A stretch of DNA of 42,270 bases. It comes from Clostridiales bacterium. GTDB lineage: Bacteria; Bacillota; Clostridia; Christensenellales; Pumilibacteraceae. Shown here one piece after another: positions 32,041 through 39,809 of this stretch. A model generated the notes under the pieces. That model was not told the origin of the DNA. It did not search any database and saw nothing but the letters and a program-made list of their open reading frames with translations. Position 1 is the stretch's first letter; every line of letters starts with the position of its first letter. Position numbers and translations under genes: made by a program. Location: contig JAFLVH010000008.1 in assembly GCA_022508365.1 (NCBI GenBank), positions 1-42,270 on the forward strand, written 5' to 3'.

Positions 32041-33702
32041 ATGGTACAAAAGATGACTATTTGGCAAATAGTACGGCGTGGGGGATTATTACTTTGCGCC
32101 GTTTTTTGTTTGACCGGACTGTTAGCTTGTTCGGATACCGATTCGTCCACCCCCACTATTTCCGGTGTTTATGCGGAGAACGTCACGGTGGATTATGACG
32201 GCAGAGAGCACACCATTGTTGTTGTTAACGCCCTGTCCACCGACACCATTATTTATTGGACCGACGATACTTCTTATACTGATATTGCGCCGTCTTTTTC
32301 CGATGTCGGCGAGCACATTATATACTTTAAAGTCACAAGATCGGGCTGTAAGGACTTTTACTCCTCCGCTACAGTCACAATACTTCCCATCGTTTTAAGC
32401 GGAATTTCCGCACAGGACGTTTCCGTCGTGTATGACGGACTGCCGCACACAATAACCGTTACGGGCGCATTGAGCTCGGATTTTATCAGCTATTCTTTGG
32501 ACGGCATCACCTTTTCGGATCAGCCTCCGTCACTGACCGAGCCCGGCGAATACCAAGTGTTTTACCGCGTGGAGCGGTCGTACGGCGACTACAGATCGTC
32601 ATGCGTAGTCACTATATACCCGAACGTGTTCGGCAGATACTTCAACCCGTCCTACGGCGTTGTCGTTCTGTCCGAGGACAACGTAATATTTGACGACTTT
32701 GACGGAGCGGGCTATATCGTCGGCGACAGATTTAGCGTAACTTATAATACCCTAAGTTATAAGGGCCTGTCTTTTACGCGGCTGGCGGAATCGGATTGCG
32801 TGTACAGACTGATTGCCACCGACGCCGAGATGTATTTTGTAGCGCAAGATTCAGGGACAATTAATATTACGTTTTCTGACGGAAACGCCGTCATTCGGAT
32901 TGACGAGCAAACGCTTCTTTCCGTGCCCAACTACAATTACTGCGAAAGCGGCGAGATAATCGACTATATCGATCTGCGCTTTGAACAGACCTTTGTCATG
33001 TTATCGGATGTAACAGACGTTACAGTCACGCTTAGCGCAAGGGACCATAACCAAATAGATTTTGCCGACGTGTACGTTATATATGACGGACTGCCGCACG
33101 GCTTTGACATTTCGGATACGGTGATACTTCTCGGTGACAAAATCGAGTTTACGGACGTGGGCAGACACACTGTGACTGCGGTCTTTCTCTCGGATGAGTA
33201 CCTGCCCTGCATATTAGATATTTCACTGATTATTTTGCCCGACCTTTCGGGAATGTATATCTCTTCTCACCATGTTATACAAATCTCGGGCGAATACTTG
33301 TCCTTTGACGGCGAAGAACAACGAGAGCTGTCCGTAGATAACGACGATTGGGCGTACAACGGTATGCCTATATCCGTCACCGACGAGGGAATAGATTACG
33401 CCGAAGAAAGCTACACGCAGACCGAAGACCGGGTGCTTATGGTGCGCGTGGAAGAAACGCTGTATTTGGCGACTTTCCGCGACAATGTTGACCAGATAGT
33501 GGTAACGTATAACGAGTCTAAACTAACATTTGCAACAGACAGCGATGTGCTTCTGACTATAGCCATAAACAGCGACACCGTTTCCGTCATTATCGGCAGC
33601 AAGTTGCTATTCACCTTTTCCGAAATAAACAACTGTTTTATAATCGGCAAGGCTGATCTCAATGCCGACCTTATAATCATAGAATTACGCTCCGAAGAAT
33701 AA
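32041..33702 (+). CDS. Lipoprotein with MBG-like beta repeats
   Basis: 553 residues from the ATG at 32041 (a GTG two codons earlier is possible). Signal peptide with lipobox GLLAC. Residues ~35-195 hold two tandem repeats of an immunoglobulin-like type, recognised by VDYDGREHTIVVVNALS and VVYDGLPHTITVTGALS, each ending in a V-G/P-EH-Y-V strand; a third, diverged copy is near 345-400 (VIYDGLPHGFDIS ... DVGRHTVTAVFLSDEYLPC). Such units resemble the MBG domains of bacterial surface proteins. The other regions (~200-340 and ~405-553) are internally similar (GRYFNPSYGVVVLS / GMYISSHHVIQIS). No enzyme signature; probably a cell-surface binding protein. Confidence 0.82.
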   Translation: MVQKMTIWQIVRRGGLLLCAVFCLTGLLACSDTDSSTPTISGVYAENVTVDYDGREHTIVVVNALSTDTIIYWTDDTSYTDIAPSFSDVGEHIIYFKVTRSGCKDFYSSATVTILPIVLSGISAQDVSVVYDGLPHTITVTGALSSDFISYSLDGITFSDQPPSLTEPGEYQVFYRVERSYGDYRSSCVVTIYPNVFGRYFNPSYGVVVLSEDNVIFDDFDGAGYIVGDRFSVTYNTLSYKGLSFTRLAESDCVYRLIATDAEMYFVAQDSGTINITFSDGNAVIRIDEQTLLSVPNYNYCESGEIIDYIDLRFEQTFVMLSDVTDVTVTLSARDHNQIDFADVYVIYDGLPHGFDISDTVILLGDKIEFTDVGRHTVTAVFLSDEYLPCILDISLIILPDLSGMYISSHHVIQISGEYLSFDGEEQRELSVDNDDWAYNGMPISVTDEGIDYAEESYTQTEDRVLMVRVEETLYLATFRDNVDQIVVTYNESKLTFATDSDVLLTIAINSDTVSVIIGSKLLFTFSEINNCFIIGKADLNADLIIIELRSEE

Positions 33703-33722
33703 CGTGAATTTGCGGAATGGAT

Positions 33723-34424
33723 TTAAAGCAGCTCGCCGAGTGCGCCGTTGAGCTGATTTTTAAACCCCGGTATAACCGTTTTGTTTATTACAATAAAATT
33801 ATCCGGGCTGCCGTTATAGTACCTTATAAACCCTGCCGCAGGATAGACCGCAAGCGACGTTCCGCCCACTATAAGCATATCGGCGGCCGCTATCGCTTCG
33901 ATTGCTTTTACAACGGTACGCTCCGGCAAGCCCTCGCCGTACAGAACGACGTCGGGCTTGATCACCCCACCGCACTCGCACCGGGGAACGGACGGGCTTT
34001 GCTTCAGCACTTCGTCAAGACCGAATTTCTTTCCGCACCGAATGCACGTGTTGCGGTGCACGGAGCCGTGAAGCTCGTAAACGGTTTGGCTCCCGGCCTT
34101 TTGGTGCAAACCGTCAATGTTTTGCGTGACCACTGCCTTTAGCTTGCCCATTCTCTCCCACTCGGCAAGTTTTATGTGCGCAGCGTTGGGTGCTGCGTCC
34201 GTATATATCATTTTGTCAAAGTAAAACCTGAAAAACTCGGCGGTGTGAGATGCAAAGAACTCGGCGGACAGCATTGTTTCCGGCGGATACTTGTATTTTT
34301 GGTTGTACAGCCCGTCCACGCTCCTAAAGTCCGGAATGCCACTCTCCGTCGACACGCCCGCCCCACCGAAAAACACTATGCTGTTTGCCTTTTCCACTCT
34401 TTCTTTATACTCTTCTATCGTCAT
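33723..34424 (-). CDS. cobB: Sir2-family NAD-dependent protein deacylase
   Basis: 233 residues from the ATG at 34424, with GAGGTGGG upstream. All sirtuin motifs are present: GAGVSTESGIPDFRS at 21-35 (NAD binding), TQNIDGLH at 100-107, catalytic His119 in ELHGS, zinc ligands Cys127, Cys130, Cys149 and Cys151 (CIRC and CEC), and GGTSLAVYPAAG near the C-terminus. It removes acyl groups from lysines using NAD. The gene stands alone and converges on the repeat lipoprotein, the stop codons being about 20 bp apart with no room for a terminator. Confidence 0.96.
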   Translation of the reverse strand: MTIEEYKERVEKANSIVFFGGAGVSTESGIPDFRSVDGLYNQKYKYPPETMLSAEFFASHTAEFFRFYFDKMIYTDAAPNAAHIKLAEWERMGKLKAVVTQNIDGLHQKAGSQTVYELHGSVHRNTCIRCGKKFGLDEVLKQSPSVPRCECGGVIKPDVVLYGEGLPERTVVKAIEAIAAADMLIVGGTSLAVYPAAGFIRYYNGSPDNFIVINKTVIPGFKNQLNGALGELL

Positions 34425-34492
34425 ATCCCACCTCGGAATCCACCGCAAGATTGTTGAGCGAATTTAAACCCGCTCCGTCAAGATTAATTGTT

Positions 34493-34521
34493 AGTGTACC
34501 ACGCCTAACGTGTTGTGTCAA
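34493..34521 (-). promoter_or_regulatory. Promoter of the sirtuin gene
   Basis: TTGACA (34516-34521), 17-bp spacer, TACACT (34493-34498) on the minus strand, with a leader of about 60 nt. Confidence 0.8.
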
Positions 34522-34670
34522 TACCCGACCAAAAAAGCGAAAAAACCGCAATGCAAATTAACCCACCCGTGAATAACTTTTTTGCGATTGGTAAGAATCA
34601 TTTCGGAGACAAAAACAAAAAGGAGTATTGCGCGCCAACAGTCTCCGAATGGTCGTGCAAGCAAACAATT

Positions 34671-35126
34671 ATGAACCTAAATCAGAAGGAAGTGCAACTT
34701 ATCACCGAGCTCAAAAATCAAGAGCAACTGTGCGTTCAAAAGTATGACTTTTACGCAAACCAAGCAAAGGATCCCGAACTGAAAAAGCTGTTTAAAAGAA
34801 TCTTAAAGGTGGAGCAAAACCATTACGATATGCTTAACGCGCTCACCACAGGCACAGTGCCTGCAATCAAGAGCCGCAAGCCGAGCGCTGTAGCATACAA
34901 TCCCCAGGGCACATACACCGGCGACTCCACAGCCAAAGAGTTTGATAAGTTTTTGTGCACCGACATTATCGCCACAGAAAAGTACGTTGCCACTGCCTAC
35001 AATAACGACCTTTTCTACTTTGCGTCACCCGAGGTGCGCAACGTTTTGAACGCAATCATGACAGACGAACAGAACCACGCAGAAATGATTTGGCTGTACA
35101 AAACCGCTAACAAAATGGTGGCATAA
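34671..35126 (+). CDS. CotF-like spore coat/ferritin-like protein
   Basis: 151 residues from the ATG at 34671 (MNLNQKEVQLITELK), chosen because family members begin here; the open frame extends to 34515 but that part overlaps the sirtuin promoter and has no family similarity. Four-helix character with pairs of Glu/His: KNQEQLCVQKYDFYANQA, LKVEQNHYDMLNALT, TDIIATEKYVATAYNN and MTDEQNHAEMIW, the pattern of the CotF coat protein family. It suggests the host is, or descends from, a spore former. No Shine-Dalgarno precedes this ATG; an AAAAAGGAG at about 34616-34624 lies within a hairpin TCGGAGAC/GTCTCCGA (34603-34648), so the start is not certain. Confidence 0.8.
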   Translation: MNLNQKEVQLITELKNQEQLCVQKYDFYANQAKDPELKKLFKRILKVEQNHYDMLNALTTGTVPAIKSRKPSAVAYNPQGTYTGDSTAKEFDKFLCTDIIATEKYVATAYNNDLFYFASPEVRNVLNAIMTDEQNHAEMIWLYKTANKMVA

Positions 35127-35149
35127 GTTAAAAATAATTTTTCATTATA

Positions 35150-35184
35150 AAACCCGAACCGAAAAAATCGTTTCGGGTTTTATC
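35150..35184 (+). terminator. Terminator after the CotF-like gene
   Basis: AAAACCCGAA (35150-35159) pairs with TTCGGGTTTT (35173-35182) around a 13-base loop that can add pairs; the T-run closes the right side, and the A-rich left allows use from the other strand. Confidence 0.85.
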
Positions 35185-35233
35185 TGTGAAAGAAAAAATA
35201 CCGCCGAGTAATATCAGCCCTTGCGCAAGCGAA

Positions 35234-36106
35234 TTATTTTATCGCCAATAATTCTATATAACCACGCGTTCCGATAGGTTCAAGCTGAATACGCGGATTG
35301 TTTTTGTCCCACTTATAACCGATAATACTCGGGTCGTATTTCTTGATAGCCTCCCGCACTTCCTCGATAGCCATACCGAAATCTTCTTCGGCAAACGGTT
35401 CGCCTTGAAACATAATGTATTTTGCGGCCGGAAGTGATATAATGTCAAATCCGTCGGGAACTACGCCCGAATAGTCGCAAGGCACTTCAACGCCTTGCAC
35501 ATATTCGCTTGTACCGTCTTTTATGTATTGTTTGGGCAACCATAAACATATAGGCTCACCACTTATTGACTTAATGCTTGTAAGCATCCCCCAAACATCA
35601 CATCCGACTTCGTTACAATAAGTCCAATATTCTGTGGCTGTCACGCCGCGTTTAATAATTACTTTGCGGTCGGGCTTGTCTATAAGCTGAATGAAGACAT
35701 TTTTAGTTTTTTGCATTGTTCTGTTTCTCCTTGCGATAAATTTGAATTTTACGCCGTAAGGATTAAATAATGGAAGTGGTATAGGATCAAGTGCGTATTG
35801 TTTGGGATTGCAGCCGAACTCGCGCGCAAAAGCACGGGTGTAGCCGTCGACACTGCCAAATCCCAAATCAAACGCTACATAGGTTATAGAACATTTTTCA
35901 TCGCGAAGTCGTAGCGCCGAATGTTTTAGCCGCAACCTCCGAATATAGTCAGACGGCGACACTCCCGTATGCAGAATGAAAATACGCCGAGCATACCACG
36001 GAGAAAACATCGCAACCTTGGCTAAATCTGTAAGCGTAATGTTTTCCGTTATATGTTGTGCAATATAATCTTGCATTCGTTGTACAGCTTCGATTTGTTC
36101 TTGCAT
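35234..36106 (-). CDS. AraC-family regulator with GyrI-like effector domain
   Basis: 290 residues. Two helix-turn-helix motifs fill residues ~8-105: ITLTDLAKVAMFSPWYARRIFILHTGVSP and CSITYVAFDLGFGSVDGYTRAFAREFGCNPKQY, an AraC pattern with the DNA-binding part at the N-terminus. Residues ~125-290 form a GyrI-like small-molecule-binding domain (VTATEYWTYCNEVGCDVWG, CLWLPKQYI, LPAAKYIMFQGEP, DPSIIGY, IELLAIK). This is the layout of Rob-like regulators that respond to hydrophobic or cationic compounds. GAGGT precedes the ATG, with TATACT about 30 bp upstream. The target genes are not evident; it borders the island. Confidence 0.93.
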   Translation of the reverse strand: MQEQIEAVQRMQDYIAQHITENITLTDLAKVAMFSPWYARRIFILHTGVSPSDYIRRLRLKHSALRLRDEKCSITYVAFDLGFGSVDGYTRAFAREFGCNPKQYALDPIPLPLFNPYGVKFKFIARRNRTMQKTKNVFIQLIDKPDRKVIIKRGVTATEYWTYCNEVGCDVWGMLTSIKSISGEPICLWLPKQYIKDGTSEYVQGVEVPCDYSGVVPDGFDIISLPAAKYIMFQGEPFAEEDFGMAIEEVREAIKKYDPSIIGYKWDKNNPRIQLEPIGTRGYIELLAIK

Positions 36107-36225
36107 TTATTACCTCACAGCACAGTCAGTATAGCACAGAAGAACAAAAAAACTCGACTTATTTTGCTAATTATAACTCGTCATTATTGCTTTTTCAATA
36201 TAATAAAACCATAAATGGCACTATG

Positions 36226-36394
36226 CGGGTGCTTGATATAACATGCGCGGCGGATTCCGCATTCAAGTCCCTACCGCACCAACCAAAGCAAACGGAACAG
36301 TTGTCGCACTGCTCATTCCCTATCCCCTCTTCTCCGCCAACGCAAAAACGACCCATATAGGGTGCGCCTGACGTTGGCGGGACGCAAGCACCCG
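36226..36394. repeat. Palindromic element, copy A (left edge of the island)
   Basis: 169 bp bounded by CGGGTGCTTG (36226-36235) and its exact inverse CAAGCACCCG (36385-36394). The inner part holds TGCTCATTCCCTATCCCC and TCTTCTCCGCCAACGC (36310-36343) and the hairpin GCCAACG...CGTTGGC (36336-36378) around CCCATATAGGG. It fills the ~340-bp gap between the AraC gene and the nucleotidyltransferase gene; no gene is seen here. Copy B at 41813 and a partial copy C at the tRNA-Ser terminator share the core. Confidence 0.85.
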
Positions 36395-36449
36395 AATTTG
36401 AACTTTTTATGTGGAAAGACCATTTCATGGCAAGAATATCGCCGTAAGA

Positions 36450-37079
36450 TTACTCGAAATTTTGCTGAAAAATATCGTTTATCGTTTCAGCAAACAAAGC
36501 GCGAGACTTTTTACCCATAGGGTTGTTATTCTTTTTGTAGATATATAAATCTCTCACTTCTTGCCACAAATTATGTTTCTTAATTAATGCAATACGTTTA
36601 TCCAATTCATAATACGATTTCGGTTGATATTGCCATCCATATGACTGTTGTTTCTTGTTGAAATGTATGTATTGTTGTCTACCATCCGAACAGTCATATA
36701 CTACTGCAAAGTCTGCACTATGCAGTATCTTTGAGTGTTGTGTATCTTTAACCTTTATCGTTAAAACACGAGTGCTATCTTCACTATAGTCATATTTGAA
36801 TAGATGATTGAATTTGTCAAACGCTTTTTTTAAGATACGCTTTATATCTTCTGCAGTATAGTTCTCGTCATCATCGTTTATGCGAAGATTAACATCGAAG
36901 TCATATCCTACATTAGAAGCATAGTCCATAGTAACCATCTTCCGGGATACACTGCCGATAAAATCATAGCGAAAAGTAAACTTATCGCGAACTTCATCTT
37001 GCACTCTGTGAATCAAAGATTTCAAATCTTCCATCGCATCAGAATAGGTCGCTTTTGTTACATACCTAAAATCACTCAT
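36450..37079 (-). CDS. Polymerase-beta-type nucleotidyltransferase, unknown substrate
   Basis: 209 residues from the ATG at 37079 with AAAGGAG upstream (an ATG 30 bp earlier has none). The nucleotidyltransferase core is visible: helix, then FIGSVSRKM with the Gly42-Ser43 pair, YDFDVNLRI with metal ligands Asp60 and Asp62, and a third acid, Asp123, in SADFAVVYD. The rest is basic and helical. The family includes CD-NTases of CBASS, MNT antitoxins, AbiEii toxins and aminoglycoside modifiers; this protein matches none clearly. It lies 41 bp downstream of a membrane-anchored protein on the same strand, and the two look like a unit. AT-rich codon use unlike the host genes. Confidence 0.8.
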   Translation of the reverse strand: MSDFRYVTKATYSDAMEDLKSLIHRVQDEVRDKFTFRYDFIGSVSRKMVTMDYASNVGYDFDVNLRINDDDENYTAEDIKRILKKAFDKFNHLFKYDYSEDSTRVLTIKVKDTQHSKILHSADFAVVYDCSDGRQQYIHFNKKQQSYGWQYQPKSYYELDKRIALIKKHNLWQEVRDLYIYKKNNNPMGKKSRALFAETINDIFQQNFE

Positions 37080-37150
37080 TAGTAACTCCTTTTTGCCCAT
37101 ACCTGCCATTTAGCGGTTTCTCCACTAAATCGTTATATGATATCACAATC

Positions 37151-38140
37151 TTAGGATTTGTCAACTGTTTTCTTTAATTTTTCTTTTTTTTGTTTTTTCT
37201 TCTTTGTTTTCAAACGTTTTGCTTTTTTTGGCTTCGGCACTGTGGATTCTTTTTCTTTAGCTAGATAACAATATGTGTAATACATCCAATAAAGGATATC
37301 ATAATATCTATCCTCATATGTTTCCGCCTGTGCATCGGTTGAGTTTTCCCGGATAACGCTATCGTATACGCAAGTACCAAACCTATTGTGGATATTCACT
37401 ACGAAATTCTCTACAAGTTCCATTATCCAATAGCAGACATCTTCTTCTGGCGCATAACCTAAACAATAATATTCCCAAGCGTAATCAACGGGAGGTATTG
37501 GATTATCCCACTCAATATATTCTTTGCGTATTGTGCCTAATACAAAATCGAAATATTGCTCTATATAAGAACTGAGACTGACCTTATCTTTTTCTTTTTC
37601 ATTTATCACAAATAAAAGATTTTGCTTACAAATCGTTTTCAGCTCTCTGTTATGATTTTCATTGAACTCGTTTTCTCTATAATATGTAAATGCTCTATGG
37701 AAATATTTTGCGCCATCATAAAGGAACGGCTGCTCACCAAGTTTATATTTTTTAATATCTGCTTCCAGTTTTTCAAACGCATCGTCCACCCAATCTGTAC
37801 CTTCAATTGTTCTGATTGAAAACTCAGCCATTTCCAAAATCTTATTTTGGAGTTCTGCAGAGCAACGGCAGAAATCCGTATAGATTTTTCGATTATGTCG
37901 TTCATGCTGATGCAAATTTGTAGCAATGGTACACCAAGGGAGATAATCTCTCTCATCCTCATGGTCTATTAAGAAATTATTAGCTTCCTCAGACAACTTC
38001 TCTATGCGGTGCTTTTCATCTAGCTTTTTCATTTCTTTTTCATGTCGGCTTTGTAACCAATAGATAAAAAAAGATACCGCAACTGTTGCCACTAATGACA
38101 ATGCGCCGATCACTATTTGAACAATGTCTGATACCGTCAT
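37151..38140 (-). CDS. Membrane-anchored protein, partner of the nucleotidyltransferase
   Basis: 329 residues. One N-terminal membrane helix (about 7-29, VQIVIGALSLVATVAVSFFIYWL), a charged linker helix (SRHEKEMKKLDEKHRIEKL), then a ~220-residue soluble domain rich in Tyr, Trp and acidic residues (DERDYLPWCTIATNLHQHERHN; VDYAWEYYCLGYAPEEDVCYWIMELVENF), and a C-terminal tail of about 30 residues dominated by lysine. I do not recognise the soluble domain. GGGAAGG precedes the ATG. It is the first gene of a two-gene unit with the nucleotidyltransferase; a role as effector or sensor is only a hypothesis. No cysteine or catalytic motif stands out. Confidence 0.75.
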   Translation of the reverse strand: MTVSDIVQIVIGALSLVATVAVSFFIYWLQSRHEKEMKKLDEKHRIEKLSEEANNFLIDHEDERDYLPWCTIATNLHQHERHNRKIYTDFCRCSAELQNKILEMAEFSIRTIEGTDWVDDAFEKLEADIKKYKLGEQPFLYDGAKYFHRAFTYYRENEFNENHNRELKTICKQNLLFVINEKEKDKVSLSSYIEQYFDFVLGTIRKEYIEWDNPIPPVDYAWEYYCLGYAPEEDVCYWIMELVENFVVNIHNRFGTCVYDSVIRENSTDAQAETYEDRYYDILYWMYYTYCYLAKEKESTVPKPKKAKRLKTKKKKQKKEKLKKTVDKS

Positions 38141-38903
38141 AACTACCTTCCCTGTGGTTCTTTTTACATATGGTAATTACCTTCTTCTCCAAGCGAACAA
38201 AATGTGTACTTATGCATAAAATCTCTCATTAGCAAATACTTTATAACATATGAACCCCGAATCTTTAATTCAATTATTAAAAAAAATCTAAAACAAAAAT
38301 CCTAAAACAATTAAATGCTATTTATAAAAATCAATATGGCAAACAAATAAGGACTGAGACTTTCATTTTGTTTTTTCACAAAATAAAGCTAAATCTAAGA
38401 AACAATATGTTAACCGCTATTTTAATGATAAAAATACTTACTGTTTACCACTAAATTGAAACATAAAAATCGCCACTATAGCGTCCATAACCGAAACAGA
38501 CTGTTTGCGGTTTCCATTAAAGACGCCCTTATGTTTCCTTATTAATAAATAGTGATTTTTATGGATTTTTTACACCGTAATTAAAAATTTATAAAAAATT
38601 AATAAATACTTATTTCTTTTTTTATCAAAAGAAAAGCTCAGCAAATGATATATTGGATTAGATAGCGTCGATTAGTGCTATGTTCGGTTGTGCTATATCA
38701 ATATTGGATTTTGCAAGAGCGGACTTTTTCTATTTAACGGGGCTTGCTGTATGCGTACAGAGGAGAGAATAATAAATCATTTTCTCTAAATTCACGGCAC
38801 AGGTAGCCCAATAGAACTTGAAAAGTCTGAGACTCGATTATCTTTAACCAAAACCGATATAATATAGTTTATAATAACTTCACTTAAAAAAGATTCACGG
38901 CCA
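38141..38903. other. AT-rich gene-free stretch of the island
   Basis: About 760 bp without a convincing gene; both strands are full of stops. It contains a small palindrome GGTAATTACC at 38172-38181 just upstream of the membrane-protein gene, the imperfect long hairpin at 38449-38554, and, right of 38640, sequence that may be the decayed body of the serine recombinase whose C-terminus follows at 38904, though I cannot read a convincing frame. Confidence 0.6.
38449..38554. repeat. Long imperfect inverted repeat, possible structured RNA or small mobile element
   Basis: Nested complementary segments share a centre near 38500: CACTA (38449-38453) / TAGTG (38550-38554), GAAACATAA (38458-38466) / TTATGTTTC (38529-38537), GCGTC (38481-38485) / GACGC (38522-38526), and the tip AACCGAAACAG (38489-38499) / CTGTTTGCGGTT (38501-38512). 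No T-run follows, so it is not a simple terminator. Confidence 0.65.
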
Positions 38904-39116
38904 ATGGTGGGCGCACTGATAAAACAAGTTGAGTTATACAACGACAAGATAGAAGTCACATTCAACTATACTAATAGACCTAATCCCGACGGAACAGAAA
39001 ACCGTCGAGATTTTGTTTTTTACTCTTGCACGAAATCGTTTGAAATAGACCAGCGGAAATTCGATTACCCTACTGTTACTTTGACGTTTCAAATAGATTT
39101 ATTGGTATATAAGTAG
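38904..39116 (+). pseudogene. C-terminal remnant of a large serine recombinase
   Basis: Only the last ~70 residues remain readable: LIKQVELYNDKIEVTFNYTN, then DFVFYSCTKSFEIDQRKF. The pattern 'IK.V.(L/V)YDDKIEI.FNY' is the usual C-terminus of large serine recombinases from Firmicutes mobile elements, and the DF-FY-TKTF-ID tail occurs in some of them. The catalytic resolvase domain, the recombinase domain and the zinc ribbon are missing, so the protein is not functional. It is the only trace of integration machinery in the island and is evidence that the segment arrived by transfer. Confidence 0.7.
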
Positions 39117-39125
39117 CTTTGACAT

Positions 39126-39169
39126 AAAAAAGTACCCACCTGCACCTTTTCGGTGTTCAGTTGAGTACT
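39126..39169 (-). terminator. Terminator of the restriction-modification operon
   Basis: On the minus strand, AGTACTCAACTGAACACC pairs imperfectly with GGTGCAGGTGGGTACT around a GAAAA loop and is followed by six T. It lies about 50 bp after the last gene of the operon. Confidence 0.82.
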
Positions 39170-39222
39170 ACTTGGCGGAGCGGTCGTAAACTAAAACGAA
39201 TTTCATTTTTTAATTTCTGTAG

Positions 39223-39809
39223 TTATTTTAACTTCAAATATATTTGGAATATGTGTTGACCCCCAATAATTCTATTCGTAACATTAGAAATATAATCATT
39301 TGCCTCATAAATCATAAACAAGAAATCTGGGAATTTACTTTCTATTTTTTCTTTATTATCATTCAAATAATGAGCGTGAACAAGATAATTTCTAAACTTT
39401 ATTAACTCCAAGAGCTGTTTGGCTATTTTGTCGCTAATTAAAATGTTCTTTAGTTCATTGATAATTTTGCTCGCCGAAATATAATTATCAAAGTTAAATT
39501 TTGTTTTTCCTTTATATATGCCTTTTTCAACCGCAATCTCAATCAATTTTTTTATACACGCTTCAAGATATTGAAACTCCTCAATATTCTACCTAATAAT
39601 TCTCGCATTTCATTATGAGGAGTGATATAATTTTTATAATTAAATGTTCTTATCGTATCATTTACATAGTTTTCTGCAAAAGTTAGGAATTCATCATCAC
39701 TGTAATGCCAACAATATTTTTTATCCATATCATTCTCCGAACAATTTATTACTTTAACACTTTGTAAATTTAAGGGACGGTCTATTGCATATTTTGATTT
39801 TAATACCAT
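39223..39809 (-). pseudogene. HEPN-domain protein, frameshifted third gene of the restriction-modification operon
   Basis: Two adjacent open frames (39552-39809, 85 codons, and 39223-39546, 107 codons) read as one ~195-residue protein if one base is restored near 39588: the first frame ends ...MRELLGR and the second continues NIEEFQYLEACIKKLIEIAVEKG, a natural helix. The second part has KFRNYLVHAHY, the HEPN RX4H signature with a polar residue after Arg; HEPN proteins are often RNases or part of toxin and defence modules. The ATG overlaps the methyltransferase stop by one base (TAATG), so it is coupled to it. Either decayed, or the window has a one-base sequencing error in an A-run. Confidence 0.68.

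Noticed and set aside
34515-34670. N-terminal extension of the CotF-like protein to the start of the open frame
   Set aside because: It overlaps the divergent sirtuin promoter, has no ribosome binding site at its start, and its composition does not resemble the coat protein family.
39170-39200. TTGGCGGAGCGG near the operon terminator, resembling the end of the tRNA-Ser gene
   Set aside because: Only about nine bases match and there is no T-arm or acceptor pairing; taken as chance.
39586-39596. Programmed -1 frameshifting in the HEPN-like gene
   Set aside because: No X-XXY-YYZ slippery heptamer or clear downstream stem or pseudoknot is seen at the junction (GGTAGAATATTG), so an indel or sequencing error is more likely.
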